64,000 nt of DNA from MWEI01 sp964600235 (GTDB lineage: Bacteria > Desulfobacterota > Desulfomonilia > UBA1062). The stretch covers positions 1-64,000 of the forward strand of contig CAZRIV010000006.1 of the NCBI GenBank assembly GCA_964600235.1, given 5' to 3'. The notes below the pieces were generated by a model. That model saw only the letters and a program-made list of their open reading frames with translations, did no database searches and was not told the origin of the DNA. Made by a program: the position numbers and the translations under genes. Of the stretch, positions 1-8,864 are shown piece by piece. Every line of letters starts with the position of its first letter. Within the stretch, counting starts at the first letter, position 1.

Positions 1-411
<411 letters not shown>

Positions 412-415
<4 letters not shown>

Positions 416-948
416 TCGTTCCTCCTCTCGGGTTTGCGGCTCCCGCCCTTGGCCGCGGCATCGGCGATACCGAAGAAGAGGAACCCGTTCCACTTGCTCC
501 CGGTGACCTCCTGGGCGATGGCTGAGAGGGACTTGTACCGTCGGCCGTCGAACTCGAAGCCGTTGTCGAGTACCTTGACCACAATGTCGCGGCCTTGGAA
601 CTCGCGGGCGAGCAGAGTTCCGGGCAGCGGCAGCCTCGGGTCGTGCGACGGGGATATGCGGCTGGTCGCCGTTCTCGCTTTGACCTCGGCGGAACCCGAG
701 GCGACCGGATCACGCGGAGACCGCGTTCTCAGGTCAGCGTCATTGGCCAGTTCCTCAGCCCTGCGCCGGGCCCGCTCCGAAAGGTCACCCTCCGCCAGAG
801 CCTGAATGCGCCAGGCGATTCGCTTGCGAAGAAACTCCTTGTGGTAGGAGCGGGTCTCTTCTCCGAAGACCTCGAGGTACTTGTCCCGGAGTTCTCCGAC
901 GGTCATCCGGGAGAGCCCCTGGACCTCTTGATACGTTGTTGCTTCCAT
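412..948 (-). CDS. DUF2924 domain protein of a recombinase module
   Basis: A 178-residue protein. The start at 948 is chosen because AAGGAGGT lies just upstream of it; an in-frame start further upstream has no such site. The C-terminal half carries the DUF2924 signature: LPLPGTLLAREFQG, a DNGFEFDGRRYKSLSAIAQE stretch and GSKWNGFLFFG. The N-terminal half is charged and helical, with many Arg and Glu residues. DUF2924 proteins are typically encoded directly upstream of serine recombinases in phage-like islands, as here, and may be accessory to recombination; the biochemical role is not known. The frame ends 4 bases inside the recombinase gene. Confidence 0.85.
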
Positions 949-1014
949 CCGAAACCTCCTTGGTTCATGGGCTTCGCCCCGCGGGCGGCCCGTCCGCACC
1001 GCAATCTCAGGGCG

Positions 1015-1236
1015 TTAACTCGTGAATGAATGAAGGCTTCGGTGGCCCGGAATATCAAGGCGTTTCTCCGTAAACGCCTCAGATTCTTCAACTTGCGCCA
1101 CATGCTCTGCCCCACTGCCGGAATCTGGGGCGATTCGGCGTCCGTTTCGATGGCGCATGTAACCCCGGGCAAGGATCGTAGCGATCTCCGATATCACCTC
1201 GTCGAGAGAGATTGGGACGTGTTCGTTGGCCGGCAT
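1015..1236 (-). CDS. Small unknown protein heading the recombinase module
   Basis: A 73-residue frame. The start at 1236 follows AAGGAGGACCGG, a strong ribosome binding site. The product begins MPANEHVPISLDEVISEIA, is hydrophilic, has a central RHRNGRR basic patch, and has no cysteine cluster, signal peptide or membrane segment. I do not recognise a family. It lies 66 bases before the DUF2924 gene on the same strand, so the three genes are probably one transcript. Its strong ribosome binding site and position at the head of the module suggest a real gene. A regulator or accessory factor of the recombinase is only a guess. Confidence 0.55.
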   Translation of the reverse strand: MPANEHVPISLDEVISEIATILARGYMRHRNGRRIAPDSGSGAEHVAQVEESEAFTEKRLDIPGHRSLHSFTS

Positions 1237-1745
1237 CCGGTCCTCCTTTTGCGGGAGGCCGCGGAAGGTTTCCGTCATGGATGCCGCGGGACTGGATAGG
1301 CCGGTCATCGAGAAGGCCGTTGGAGCCCGTTCGACACCGCCCGAAGGCGATGTCGCCGGCACCCACAACGGTCTCCGATCTCACGGCTGTTTCCGCTGTC
1401 TGGTAATCCGCTTGCGCCGGACCCACTGGTCCGGCTTTCGGCAGATACCTACCGGAGGGGAGTTCGAAATGTCGAAGCGGGTGCCCGGATGCAACCGGGC
1501 TGTTAAACAAGGCGACTCGAAAAACGGAGAACGGGAGAATTCGGAGAGGACATTTTCGGTGAGCGCCCGCAACCCCCAGGGTTGCACCCAGTCCCCGGAC
1601 TGCGGGCTTCGAAACGGAGAAATTGGGCAAATGTGCGGGCGGGCGTAAGTCGGCGTGGGCACGCCGGAAACGACGCGACCCCGAGGGGATCACCCCACGG
1701 GGTCTTGCGTTAAACAAGAACCGCTGATGTTCAGCGGATTAAATT
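1237..1745. other. Non-coding spacer between recombinase module and tRNA-Asn, with small hairpins
   Basis: About 509 bases with no gene I trust. Long frames exist on both strands but show no recognisable protein, and they overlap each other as expected of GC-rich non-coding DNA. The stretch holds several short inverted repeats: GCCCGG/CCGGGC (1483-1500), GCAACCC/GGGTTGC (1569-1585), CAGTCC/GGACTG (1589-1602), and a larger imperfect hairpin at 1673-1710. It must contain the promoter of the minus-strand recombinase module, but I cannot place one with confidence. The tRNA terminator lies at its right end. Confidence 0.5.
1712..1737 (-). terminator. Rho-independent terminator of tRNA-Asn
   Basis: On the minus strand CCGCTGA-ACA-TCAGCGG forms a perfect 7 bp stem (1721-1737) followed by TTCTTGTTT (1720-1712). 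It starts 9 bases past the tRNA 3' CCA, the right place to end that transcript. Confidence 0.7.
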
Positions 1746-1821
1746 TGGCTCCTCGGGTAGGACTCGAACCTACAACCTAGTGGTTAACAGCCACCCGCTC
1801 TGCCGATTGAGCTACCGAGGA
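1746..1821 (-). tRNA. tRNA-Asn (anticodon GTT)
   Basis: The minus strand folds into a complete cloverleaf. The acceptor stem is TCCTCGG paired with CCGAGGA, with discriminator G and an encoded CCA at 1748-1746. The D arm has GGTAGCTC, the anticodon loop is CTGTTAA with anticodon GTT (1788-1786), and the T arm has GGTTCGAGTCC. The TTAAC loop context and anticodon assign asparagine. The 3' end faces the recombinase module. The gene has its own promoter and terminator, so it looks intact and functional. Confidence 0.97.
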
Positions 1822-1838
1822 ACGTTCAATGGACTGAA

Positions 1839-1867
1839 TTGATAGCCGTGATTTGGCTTCTTGTCAA
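1839..1867 (-). promoter_or_regulatory. Sigma-70 promoter of tRNA-Asn
   Basis: On the minus strand TTGACA (1867-1862), a 17-base spacer, then TATCAA (1844-1839). The -35 box is a perfect consensus match. The expected transcription start, about 1832, lies roughly ten bases before the mature tRNA 5' end. Confidence 0.75.
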
Positions 1868-2054
1868 GTAAGAATGGAAGACTTTTTTCAGGGTAAAAAG
1901 GTAAGTTGATTAAGGCTTTCGGCCAAAGAGCAGCATGGAAACCGCAGGTGGAAAAGGGGGTGGATCCGGTGCTGTTCAGCAATTGAGAATATTGGGCATT
2001 GTTGTTTACGAGACACGGGGCGCAGATCACACCTGTGCCGGGATATGGCAGGTG

Positions 2055-2969
2055 CTATGATTCACCGACATAGGTGAGCAGGCTTTCGTACTGCTCCACA
2101 GCCCCGGAATACACCTCGTGCATCCGTGACATCAGGGCTTTTGTTATGGTCCCGGGGCAGGTGAGTTTGCAGCCTTCTATGAGGCTGATGGGCTGTACAT
2201 GGCGCAGGGTCCCTGAGAAAAAGGCCTCATCGTATTCACACAGGTCCTGGGGGAGTATGTGCGTCTCCTTGACCCTGTGCCCCATGTCCTTGAGAACGTC
2301 GATCACGACCTTTCGCGTTATGCCGGGGAGCACGTTCTCCTTGGTGGGGGTCTCCACGCAGCCTTGCCGGACAAGGAAGATGTTGGATGTGGGGGCTTCC
2401 GCGACATACCCGTTTGTGTCGAGCATCAGGGCCTCGTCAAAGCCTTTTCTGCGCACCTCGGTCCTGGCCAGATAGCCGTTCACATAGTTGCCCACCACCT
2501 TGGCATGAACGGCCGCGGTCTGGGGGTGGAGCTTCCGGTACGTGGAGATGCCCGCACTCACAGGCGTGCTGAATCCGTCCGGGTCAGACCCCAGGGTTCT
2601 GTAATCGAGGCAGTATATGGCGGTCGATACCTTCTCCGGCAGATTCGGTCCCAGGTCCATCTCGGGATAGTATGCATAGAATTTTGCGATCCCGTGATGA
2701 ACCTTGTTTGCATGTGCGGTGGCTATGATCGCCTCGCGGATCTCCTCCCGGCTGAAGGGGATGCTCATGGAGGTCCTCTCCGCACTCGAGAAGAACCGGT
2801 CCACATGCTCTTTCAGGCAGATCAGGGCCGGACCTTTCCTGGCAGGGACCACGGCCATGACATCGAATACCGCTGAAGCCCTGCTGAAGCTCTGGGAAAG
2901 GGGAGAGACGCTCACCTTTGTCCAGTCCACAAGCCTGCCGTCCAACCATGCCATGATCCGTTTCGACAT
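2055..2969 (-). CDS. Class IV aminotransferase, branched-chain or D-amino acid type
   Basis: A 304-residue PLP enzyme of fold type IV. Lys157 in VHAKVVGNYVNG sits where the Schiff-base lysine belongs. Downstream are GFDEALMLD, the EAPTSNIFLV block and TPTKENVLPGITR, all diagnostic of the BCAT/DAAT/ADC-lyase family. Length matches IlvE (about 300). The most likely reaction is transfer of an amino group between glutamate and a branched-chain 2-oxo acid, in the cytosol. D-alanine aminotransferase or 4-amino-4-deoxychorismate lyase activity cannot be excluded from sequence alone. It stands alone on the minus strand, divergent from the fatty-acid operon across a 190-base spacer. AGGGAT precedes the ATG. 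Confidence 0.85.
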   Translation of the reverse strand: MSKRIMAWLDGRLVDWTKVSVSPLSQSFSRASAVFDVMAVVPARKGPALICLKEHVDRFFSSAERTSMSIPFSREEIREAIIATAHANKVHHGIAKFYAYYPEMDLGPNLPEKVSTAIYCLDYRTLGSDPDGFSTPVSAGISTYRKLHPQTAAVHAKVVGNYVNGYLARTEVRRKGFDEALMLDTNGYVAEAPTSNIFLVRQGCVETPTKENVLPGITRKVVIDVLKDMGHRVKETHILPQDLCEYDEAFFSGTLRHVQPISLIEGCKLTCPGTITKALMSRMHEVYSGAVEQYESLLTYVGES

Positions 2970-3159
2970 GGTGAATATCCCTATATGGGCTTGAACGAGG
3001 TGTCAAGGGAGTAGAACATGATTAAGAGGGGTGCGTGGCGAGTCAAAGCCGGAAGAGTCTGTTTTTACAATCTCGTGGCAACATGATCTTCTCCCGCCGT
3101 CAGCCGCTGCCTCTTCTTGACAAAGCCTGCGGTATGAAATAGTAGCATGTTCTACTGTT

Positions 3160-3708
3160 ATGGATAAGGTGAAAACTATTTTAGACATCAAGCTCATCCC
3201 CGATACCATCGGGGAGGCGGGCATCGAAAAGGATCTCCGGGTGGAGCCCGGGGTCATGACGGATATCCTTGCAGACCCGGATCTCCAGGTTAACGAACCC
3301 TTCGAGATTCACTATGAAGTGGAAAGGCACAAGGAGAACATCCAGGCGAGGGTCGATATCAGGGGCCGCATAAACACGACATGCGCCCGCTGCCTCTGCC
3401 CCATGACCCACGTGGTCGACCTCCACCTGAAGAGCGACTACATGCCCGCTCCGGACGAGATGCCGGACGACCACCTGGAAGCCGAGCGACTCAGCGCCGA
3501 GACGGGTTATTTCCGTCACGAGATACAGCTGGGTGAATATATCGTTTCCGAGCTTGTATTATCGCTGCCCTTCATTTACATCTGCTCTGAGGGTTGCAGG
3601 GGTCTGTGCCCGCAGTGCGGGGCAAACCTCAATGAGGGCCGGTGCGCGTGCGAGCCCTCGCCGGATCCGCGACTGCAGGCGCTAACACAACTGAAGAACA
3701 AACTCTAA
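3160..3708 (+). CDS. DUF177/YceD family protein
   Basis: A 182-residue protein of the YceD (DUF177) family, which is almost always encoded immediately before rpmF, as it is here 16 bases upstream. The family is linked to 23S rRNA or large-subunit accumulation; the exact function is unsettled. Visible hallmarks are the CARCLCPM segment in the middle, the LGEYIVSELVLSLP helix, and a C-terminal CRGLCPQCG...CACEP cluster, which suggests metal binding. The ATG at 3160 lacks a clear ribosome binding site; a GTG at 3169 is an alternative start. It is the first gene of the ribosomal-protein and lipid operon. Confidence 0.85.
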   Translation: MDKVKTILDIKLIPDTIGEAGIEKDLRVEPGVMTDILADPDLQVNEPFEIHYEVERHKENIQARVDIRGRINTTCARCLCPMTHVVDLHLKSDYMPAPDEMPDDHLEAERLSAETGYFRHEIQLGEYIVSELVLSLPFIYICSEGCRGLCPQCGANLNEGRCACEPSPDPRLQALTQLKNKL

Positions 3709-3724
3709 AGGATAGGAGTCAGCA

Positions 3725-3910
3725 ATGCCATTACCAAAGAGAAGACACTCGAGCACCAGGAGAGACAAGCGCAGGGCCAATGACGCCATCGCCCTGCCGG
3801 CGGCTTCCTTCTGCCCGAACTGCAATGAGCCGAAACCGCCGCACAAGATCTGTCCAAGCTGCGGATACTACAAGGGCAGAGAGGTCATCAAGAACACCAA
3901 GCCCGAGTGA
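3725..3910 (+). CDS. rpmF: 50S ribosomal protein L32
   Basis: A 61-residue basic protein beginning MPLPKRRHSSTRRDKRR, the usual L32 opening, followed by a zinc ribbon: CPNC ... CPSCGYY. All four cysteines are present, so this is the zinc-binding form. AGGAG precedes the ATG. Its stop codon overlaps the ATG of fabD by one base, so ribosomal protein and lipid genes are coupled. In many bacteria plsX and fabH sit between rpmF and fabD; here they are absent. Confidence 0.97.
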   Translation: MPLPKRRHSSTRRDKRRANDAIALPAASFCPNCNEPKPPHKICPSCGYYKGREVIKNTKPE

Positions 3911-4761
3911 TGCCGTATTGCCTGATCTTCCCGGGTCAAGGGAGCCAGTTCCCCGGCATGTCCAGGGGGCTCGGGCTGGATAAGGCCGTCGAAGACGGTC
4001 TTCGTTCCCTCATGGAAAACGGCCCCGATGAAGAGCTCGGGCGTACGATCAATGCCCAGCCGGCCGTTCTTTCCGTGAGCGTTGCGCTGTGGAAAAGGTC
4101 GGGACTGGATGACCCTGCTGCTGTCATGGGTCACAGCCTGGGTGAATACACGGCCCTTGTGGCTGCAGGAAGCCTGCAGGCCGGCAGGGCCATCGAGATT
4201 GTGATGAAAAGGGCGGAGTTCATGGAGGCATCCGGTGCGGGGCGTTCAGGCGGGATGGCTGCAGTGATCGGCATGTCCGAACATGAGGTTGAACAGGTGA
4301 TCTCGAACATCAGCGAACTCTGGGTTGCCAACCACAACGGGGCCTCGCAGGTGGTGATTTCCGGGAATACCGGGTCCATTAATGCGGCAGTGCCGCTTCT
4401 CAAGAACAACGGGGCCAAACGGGTAGTGCCTCTGAAGGTATCGGTGGCGTCCCACTGTCCGTATATGGATAAGGCGCAGGAGTACCTGGGGGAATATCTT
4501 GAAGGGGTCGATATCAAGGCGCCTGTCTGTCCCGTGGTCTCGAATGTGAGCGCACGGCCGGAGACCGATCCGGACCGCATCAGGCAGCTTCTTGCCCGCC
4601 AGCTCACGAGCCCCGTGCGGTTTGAAGAGTCCGTGCGGGCGGCTTTTGACATGGGCATAGACACTTTCATCGAGATTGGTCCGCGTTCCGTGCTGGCAGC
4701 GCTCATCAGGCGTATTGTCCCTCAGGCGAAGATAGAGGTGTTCACCAATGACGTGCATTGA
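3910..4761 (+). CDS. fabD: Malonyl-CoA:ACP transacylase
   Basis: Moves malonyl from CoA to acyl carrier protein, supplying extender units for fatty-acid synthesis. The start is GQGSQFPGM, the nucleophile Ser is in GHSLGEYTALVAAG (about residue 76), and the catalytic His is in VASHCPYMD. FIEIGPRSVLAALIRRI closes the family pattern. At 283 residues it is slightly shorter than usual (about 310). Either a GTG at 3907 or the ATG at 3910 could be the start; I prefer the ATG because it overlaps the rpmF stop by a single base. It overlaps fabG by 14 bases. Confidence 0.95.
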   Translation: MPYCLIFPGQGSQFPGMSRGLGLDKAVEDGLRSLMENGPDEELGRTINAQPAVLSVSVALWKRSGLDDPAAVMGHSLGEYTALVAAGSLQAGRAIEIVMKRAEFMEASGAGRSGGMAAVIGMSEHEVEQVISNISELWVANHNGASQVVISGNTGSINAAVPLLKNNGAKRVVPLKVSVASHCPYMDKAQEYLGEYLEGVDIKAPVCPVVSNVSARPETDPDRIRQLLARQLTSPVRFEESVRAAFDMGIDTFIEIGPRSVLAALIRRIVPQAKIEVFTNDVH

Positions 4762-5491
4762 TCTGAAAGGCCAGGTGGCCCTTGTCACCGGCGCAAGCCG
4801 GGGCATAGGCGCCGCCACTGCCAGGGCACTTGCCGGCGCGGGCGCCCATGTGATCGTAAACTACAAGAGCAGTGCGGATGCGGCGCGCGAGGTTGTCGGC
4901 GCCATGGTCTCTGCCGGGGGATCGGCCGAGGCCATGTGTTTCGATGTGGCCGATGAGGTTGATGTCGGTAATCATTTCAGTGAGATAATGGCCCGCCATG
5001 GAAAGATCGACATCCTCGTGAACAACGCCGGCATCTCAAAAGATGCGCTGTTCCTCAGGATAAAGCCCGAAATGCTCAATGAAATGATAGACGTAAATCT
5101 TAAGGGTTCATTTTTCTGCACTTTTCACGCTGCAAGATATATGATAAAGCAAAGACGTGGGAAGATAGTAATGGTCTCTTCCATAGTCGGGATCGGGGGA
5201 AACCCGGGACAAAGCGTGTATGCAGCTACAAAGGCCGGGCTCATTGGCATGACCAAGAGCTTTGCAAAGGAACTGGGTCCGCGGGGGGTACGCGTGAACG
5301 CAATCGCGCCCGGTTTTGTGGACACTGAGATGACTTCGGGTATCGACAGGCAGGCCATCGTCAATGAGATACCGCTGCGCAAGACAGGCAGCCCGGACGA
5401 GGTGGCAGGGGTGATCCTGTTTTTGTGTTCAGGCCTGAGCGATTACATCACCGGCCAGGTCATTGTCGTGGATGGTGGGCTTTATACGTGA
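4748..5491 (+). CDS. fabG: 3-oxoacyl-ACP reductase
   Basis: An NADPH-dependent short-chain dehydrogenase/reductase, 247 residues. The Rossmann motif is TGASRGIGAA (about 14-23), then NNAG, Asn117, Ser144/145, and the catalytic YAATK with Tyr158 and Lys162. The C-terminal VNAIAPGFVDT and VVDGG blocks are typical of FabG. It catalyses the first reduction of each fatty-acid elongation cycle. Position between fabD and acpP settles the assignment against other reductases of the superfamily. The 14-base overlap with fabD suggests translational coupling. Confidence 0.96.
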   Translation: MTCIDLKGQVALVTGASRGIGAATARALAGAGAHVIVNYKSSADAAREVVGAMVSAGGSAEAMCFDVADEVDVGNHFSEIMARHGKIDILVNNAGISKDALFLRIKPEMLNEMIDVNLKGSFFCTFHAARYMIKQRRGKIVMVSSIVGIGGNPGQSVYAATKAGLIGMTKSFAKELGPRGVRVNAIAPGFVDTEMTSGIDRQAIVNEIPLRKTGSPDEVAGVILFLCSGLSDYITGQVIVVDGGLYT

Positions 5492-5534
5492 TTTGTGCAT
5501 AGGATGTAGAGAACCTTAAAGGAGGACTATATTA

Positions 5535-5768
5535 ATGGCTGATGTTCAGCAACGGATCATTCAACTGATCGCAGAGCAGTTGGAAAAGGACCCATCCGAG
5601 ATCAAGCCTGAAATGTCTTTCGCAGACGATCTGGGGGCCGATTCCCTTGATCTGGTCGAGCTGATCATGACCGTGGAAGAGGAGTTCAACGTTGAGATCC
5701 CGGACGAGGATGCAGAAAAGATCAAGTTCGTGAAGGACGCAATAGAATACGTTAAAGCCAAGATATAA
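5535..5768 (+). CDS. acpP: Acyl carrier protein
   Basis: A 77-residue acidic protein with the phosphopantetheine attachment site GADSLDLVE (Ser37) and the three-helix ACP pattern. It carries growing acyl chains to the Fab enzymes and on to lipid synthesis. A strong AAAGGAGG lies upstream of the ATG. The 43-base spacer before it and 8-base spacer after it keep it inside the operon; ACP is usually made at much higher level than its neighbours, which fits the strong ribosome binding site. Confidence 0.98.
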   Translation: MADVQQRIIQLIAEQLEKDPSEIKPEMSFADDLGADSLDLVELIMTVEEEFNVEIPDEDAEKIKFVKDAIEYVKAKI

Positions 5769-5776
5769 CGTCCTCG

Positions 5777-7012
5777 ATGAAAAAAACGGTTGCCCTTACC
5801 GGTATAGGAGTAGTTTCGCCTCTTGGCAGCGATGTCAAAACGCTCTGGGAAAACCTCGTACATGGTATATCAGGAATAGAGCCCATTGAAGAACTCAAGG
5901 GCCTCGCGGTGACATTCGGAGGCCCTGCAAAGGGATTCGACCCGTCTTCACATCTGAGCCCCAAGGAGATCCGGCACATGGACCGCTACACCCAGATGGC
6001 CGTGTCCTGCGGGCTCGCTGCATGCACCCAGTCGGGCATAACCCCCGACACCTATCCCGGGCACCGCATAGGCGTGCTCATGGGCACGGGAGCCGGCGGC
6101 ATGTCCACCATTGAAGAGCAGATCCCCAACTTTTACCAGAAAGGTCCCAGGAGGGTATCTCCTCTCACCGTGCCCATGTTCATCCCGAATATCGCCTCGG
6201 CCGAGCTTGCCATGAAGATCAGGGCCAAGGGGCCGGGCATGGGACTGTCTTCCGCATGCGCCACCGGCGGCCATTCGCTGGCCATGGCCATGAGGCTTAT
6301 CGGCGCGGGCGATGCCGACTGCATGATTGCAGGCGGGGTGGAGGCCTGCCTCACGCCCTTTTCCGTCACCGCCTTTGCCAACATGAGGGCCCTGTCCACC
6401 CGGAACGACGACCCGGCGAAGGCGTCCCGCCCCTTTGATCGAGACCGGGACGGTTTCGTCATCGCCGAAGGGGGGGCTGCCCTGGTGCTCGAAGACATGG
6501 AACACGCCCGGGCCAGGGGTGCAAAGGTCCTGGCAGTATTGTGCGGGGCGGGCATGAGCCAGGATGCGTACCATCTCGTGGCGCCTGATCCTGAAGGCAC
6601 GGCAGTGGTTTATGCCATGGAGCGCGCCATCGAAGATGCAGGCATTTCAAAGTCGGACATCGGCTATATCAATGCCCATGGGACCTCGACCCCGCTGAAC
6701 GACAAGACCGAGACTTTGGCCATCAAAAAGGTCTTCGGTGAACAGGCATATTCCATCCCCATCAGTTCCACCAAGTCCATGACCGGCCACCTCATCGGCG
6801 GCACCGCGAGCCTGGAAACCGCCATATGCGTCCTGGCCATGCAGGAGGGCATGCTGCCGCCCACCATCAACCTTGACAACCCCGATCCCGAGTGCGATCT
6901 GAACTATATACCAGGCCGGGCCGTAAAGGCACAGGTGTCATACTGCCTCAAAAACGCCTTTGCCTTTGGCGGCCAGAATGTGGCCCTGGTCATCGGAAGG
7001 GGGCATCAGTGA
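5777..7012 (+). CDS. fabF: 3-oxoacyl-ACP synthase II
   Basis: The condensing enzyme of fatty-acid elongation, 411 residues, the usual FabF length. Catalytic residues are visible: Cys161 in SSACATGGH, His301 in NAHGTSTPLND, Lys333 in SSTKSMTGHL and His338. The FGGQN glycine-rich tail is near the C-terminus. It decarboxylates malonyl-ACP and joins it to acyl-ACP. No initiating synthase (FabH) is encoded in this operon, so initiation must come from elsewhere. The stop codon overlaps the GTG start of rpiB. Confidence 0.97.
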   Translation: MKKTVALTGIGVVSPLGSDVKTLWENLVHGISGIEPIEELKGLAVTFGGPAKGFDPSSHLSPKEIRHMDRYTQMAVSCGLAACTQSGITPDTYPGHRIGVLMGTGAGGMSTIEEQIPNFYQKGPRRVSPLTVPMFIPNIASAELAMKIRAKGPGMGLSSACATGGHSLAMAMRLIGAGDADCMIAGGVEACLTPFSVTAFANMRALSTRNDDPAKASRPFDRDRDGFVIAEGGAALVLEDMEHARARGAKVLAVLCGAGMSQDAYHLVAPDPEGTAVVYAMERAIEDAGISKSDIGYINAHGTSTPLNDKTETLAIKKVFGEQAYSIPISSTKSMTGHLIGGTASLETAICVLAMQEGMLPPTINLDNPDPECDLNYIPGRAVKAQVSYCLKNAFAFGGQNVALVIGRGHQ

Positions 7013-7461
7013 AAATAGCCATTGCATGCGATCACGGGGGTTACCACCTGAAGCAGGCGGTAAAGGATGCCCTAGGTGCTGCGGGTGCCGAGATCATTGA
7101 CCTGGGCACTGACGGGCCGGGTTCGGTGGACTACCCTGATTTCGCGCACAAGGCTCTCAGGGCACTGCTCGATAAATCATGCGAGCGGATCGTGCTCATT
7201 TGCGGCACCGGCATCGGCATGTCCATCTGTGCAAACCGTATCCCCGGTGTCAGGGGGGCGCTGTGCCATGACGGCTACACCGCCCGCATGTCGAGGCTGC
7301 ATAACGATTCCAACTGTCTCATCTTAGGCGCCAGGGTCACGGGGCCGGGCATTGCCGGCGATATCGTCGAGACCTGGATGAAGACACCCTTCGAGGGCGG
7401 CCGTCATGCGGCAAGGCTTGCCCGGATAGAAGAACTGACACAAGTGCTCAAGGGCTCATAG
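7009..7461 (+). CDS. rpiB: Ribose-5-phosphate isomerase B
   Basis: A 150-residue RpiB/LacAB isomerase that interconverts ribose 5-phosphate and ribulose 5-phosphate. It opens KIAIACDHGGYHLK, then has DLGTDGPGSVDYPD, ICGTGIGMSICANR, the conserved Cys in GALCHDGYTA, and HNDSNCLILGAR. I start it at the GTG overlapping the fabF stop (GTGA), since longer frames lack homology. It is one of the genes classically linked with glyA and nrdR in this order in deltaproteobacteria. Coupling to fabF implies co-transcription with the lipid operon. Confidence 0.94.
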   Translation: MKIAIACDHGGYHLKQAVKDALGAAGAEIIDLGTDGPGSVDYPDFAHKALRALLDKSCERIVLICGTGIGMSICANRIPGVRGALCHDGYTARMSRLHNDSNCLILGARVTGPGIAGDIVETWMKTPFEGGRHAARLARIEELTQVLKGS

Positions 7462-7613
7462 AAATACATACCTCACTCCTGCACCCGCCTGTTTGGGGAT
7501 AAGACACGGCCGGAATCAGGCGTAATGATGATTTGCCGGATTACCACTTTCACCGGAGTGAGAAAAAGTGCTAAAAAGAATTTTCCACCAAGTAATGATC
7601 GTAGGAGAAGAAC

Positions 7614-8858
7614 ATGAACCTGGAAAACGTGAAAAAGACCGACCAAGAAGTGTATGATGCCATCATGGGAGAGCTCCAGCGGCAGCGCAACAAGCTCGAA
7701 CTCATCGCCTCCGAGAACATCGTGAGCAAGGCCGTGCTCGAGGCCCAGGGCTCTGTGATGACCAACAAGTACGCAGAGGGTTACCCTGCCAAGAGATATT
7801 ACGGCGGCTGTGAATATGTGGACGTGGCCGAGGACCTGGCCATTTCCAGGGCCAAGCAGCTTTTCGGCGCAGACCATGCCAATGTCCAGCCCCATTCCGG
7901 GTCACAGGCGAACATGGCCGTGTACTTCAGCATTTTAGAGCCGGGAGATACGTACCTTGGCATGAGCCTTCCCCACGGCGGCCACCTTTCCATGGGCTCG
8001 CCGGTCAATTTCTCGGGCAAGTTCTACAATGTCGTTGCCTACGGGGTCAGGCAGGACAACCACCGCATAGACTACGACCAGCTCAGGGACCTGGCAAAGA
8101 AGAACAGGCCCAAGCTCATCATTGCAGGGGCCAGCGCATATCCCCGCATTATAGAATACAAGACCTTCAAGGAGATAGCGGACGAGGTGGGGGCATATTT
8201 CATGGTGGACATGGCGCACATTGCGGGACTCATAGCCGCCGGTCTGCACCCGAGCCCGGTGCCGTTTGCCGATTTCGTCACCACCACCACCCACAAGACG
8301 CTCCGCGGCCCCAGGGGCGGCATGGTGCTGTGCAAGGAACAGCATGCCAAGACCCTGAACTCAAAGGTCTTCCCCGGCATGCAGGGCGGGCCGCTCATGC
8401 ATGTCATCGCCGCCAAGGCCGTGGCTTTCAAGGAGGCACTGAGCCAGGAGTTCAAGGAATATCAGGCGCAGATCGTGAAAAACGCCAAGGTCATGGCCGA
8501 AGAGCTCATGAACCTGGGCTTTGTCCTGGTATCGGGCGGCACGGACAACCACCTCATGCTGGTCGACCTGACCAACAAGGACGTCACGGGCAAAGACGCC
8601 CAGGAGATGCTCGACCTGGCCTGGATCACCGTGAACCGGAACACCATCCCCTTCGAGACCAAAAGCCCCTTTGTCACCTCGGGTATCCGCATCGGGACCC
8701 CGGCGCTCACCACCAGGGGCATGAAAGAGGACGAGATGCGCCAGGTGGCCCGCATGATCGCCAAGGTCATCGAGGCAAAAGGCGACGCGGCCGTGATCGA
8801 GAAGGTGCGCGCAGAGGTGGACCAGCTGTCGAGACGCTTCCCCATATACGAAGGGTGA
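7614..8858 (+). CDS. glyA: Serine hydroxymethyltransferase
   Basis: Interconverts serine plus tetrahydrofolate with glycine plus methylene-tetrahydrofolate; PLP-dependent. At 414 residues it is full length. Motifs are IASENIVS, the YAEGYPAKRYYGG substrate block, VDMAHIAGL, and the PLP lysine Lys228 in TTTTHKTLRGPRGG. AGGAGAA precedes the ATG. The 152-base spacer upstream could hold a promoter, but I see no riboswitch in it. Together with the glycine cleavage operon (22-27 kb) and folD (39 kb), the window encodes a complete glycine/one-carbon interconversion set. Confidence 0.97.
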   Translation: MNLENVKKTDQEVYDAIMGELQRQRNKLELIASENIVSKAVLEAQGSVMTNKYAEGYPAKRYYGGCEYVDVAEDLAISRAKQLFGADHANVQPHSGSQANMAVYFSILEPGDTYLGMSLPHGGHLSMGSPVNFSGKFYNVVAYGVRQDNHRIDYDQLRDLAKKNRPKLIIAGASAYPRIIEYKTFKEIADEVGAYFMVDMAHIAGLIAAGLHPSPVPFADFVTTTTHKTLRGPRGGMVLCKEQHAKTLNSKVFPGMQGGPLMHVIAAKAVAFKEALSQEFKEYQAQIVKNAKVMAEELMNLGFVLVSGGTDNHLMLVDLTNKDVTGKDAQEMLDLAWITVNRNTIPFETKSPFVTSGIRIGTPALTTRGMKEDEMRQVARMIAKVIEAKGDAAVIEKVRAEVDQLSRRFPIYEG

Positions 8859-8864
8859 CAGAGC

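Noticed and set aside
1088..1717. A 209-codon minus-strand frame across the recombinase leader
   Set aside because: It overlaps the better-supported 1015-1236 gene in another frame, is very Arg/Pro/Gly-rich, shows no recognisable fold or ribosome binding site, and is typical of a chance frame in GC-rich DNA.
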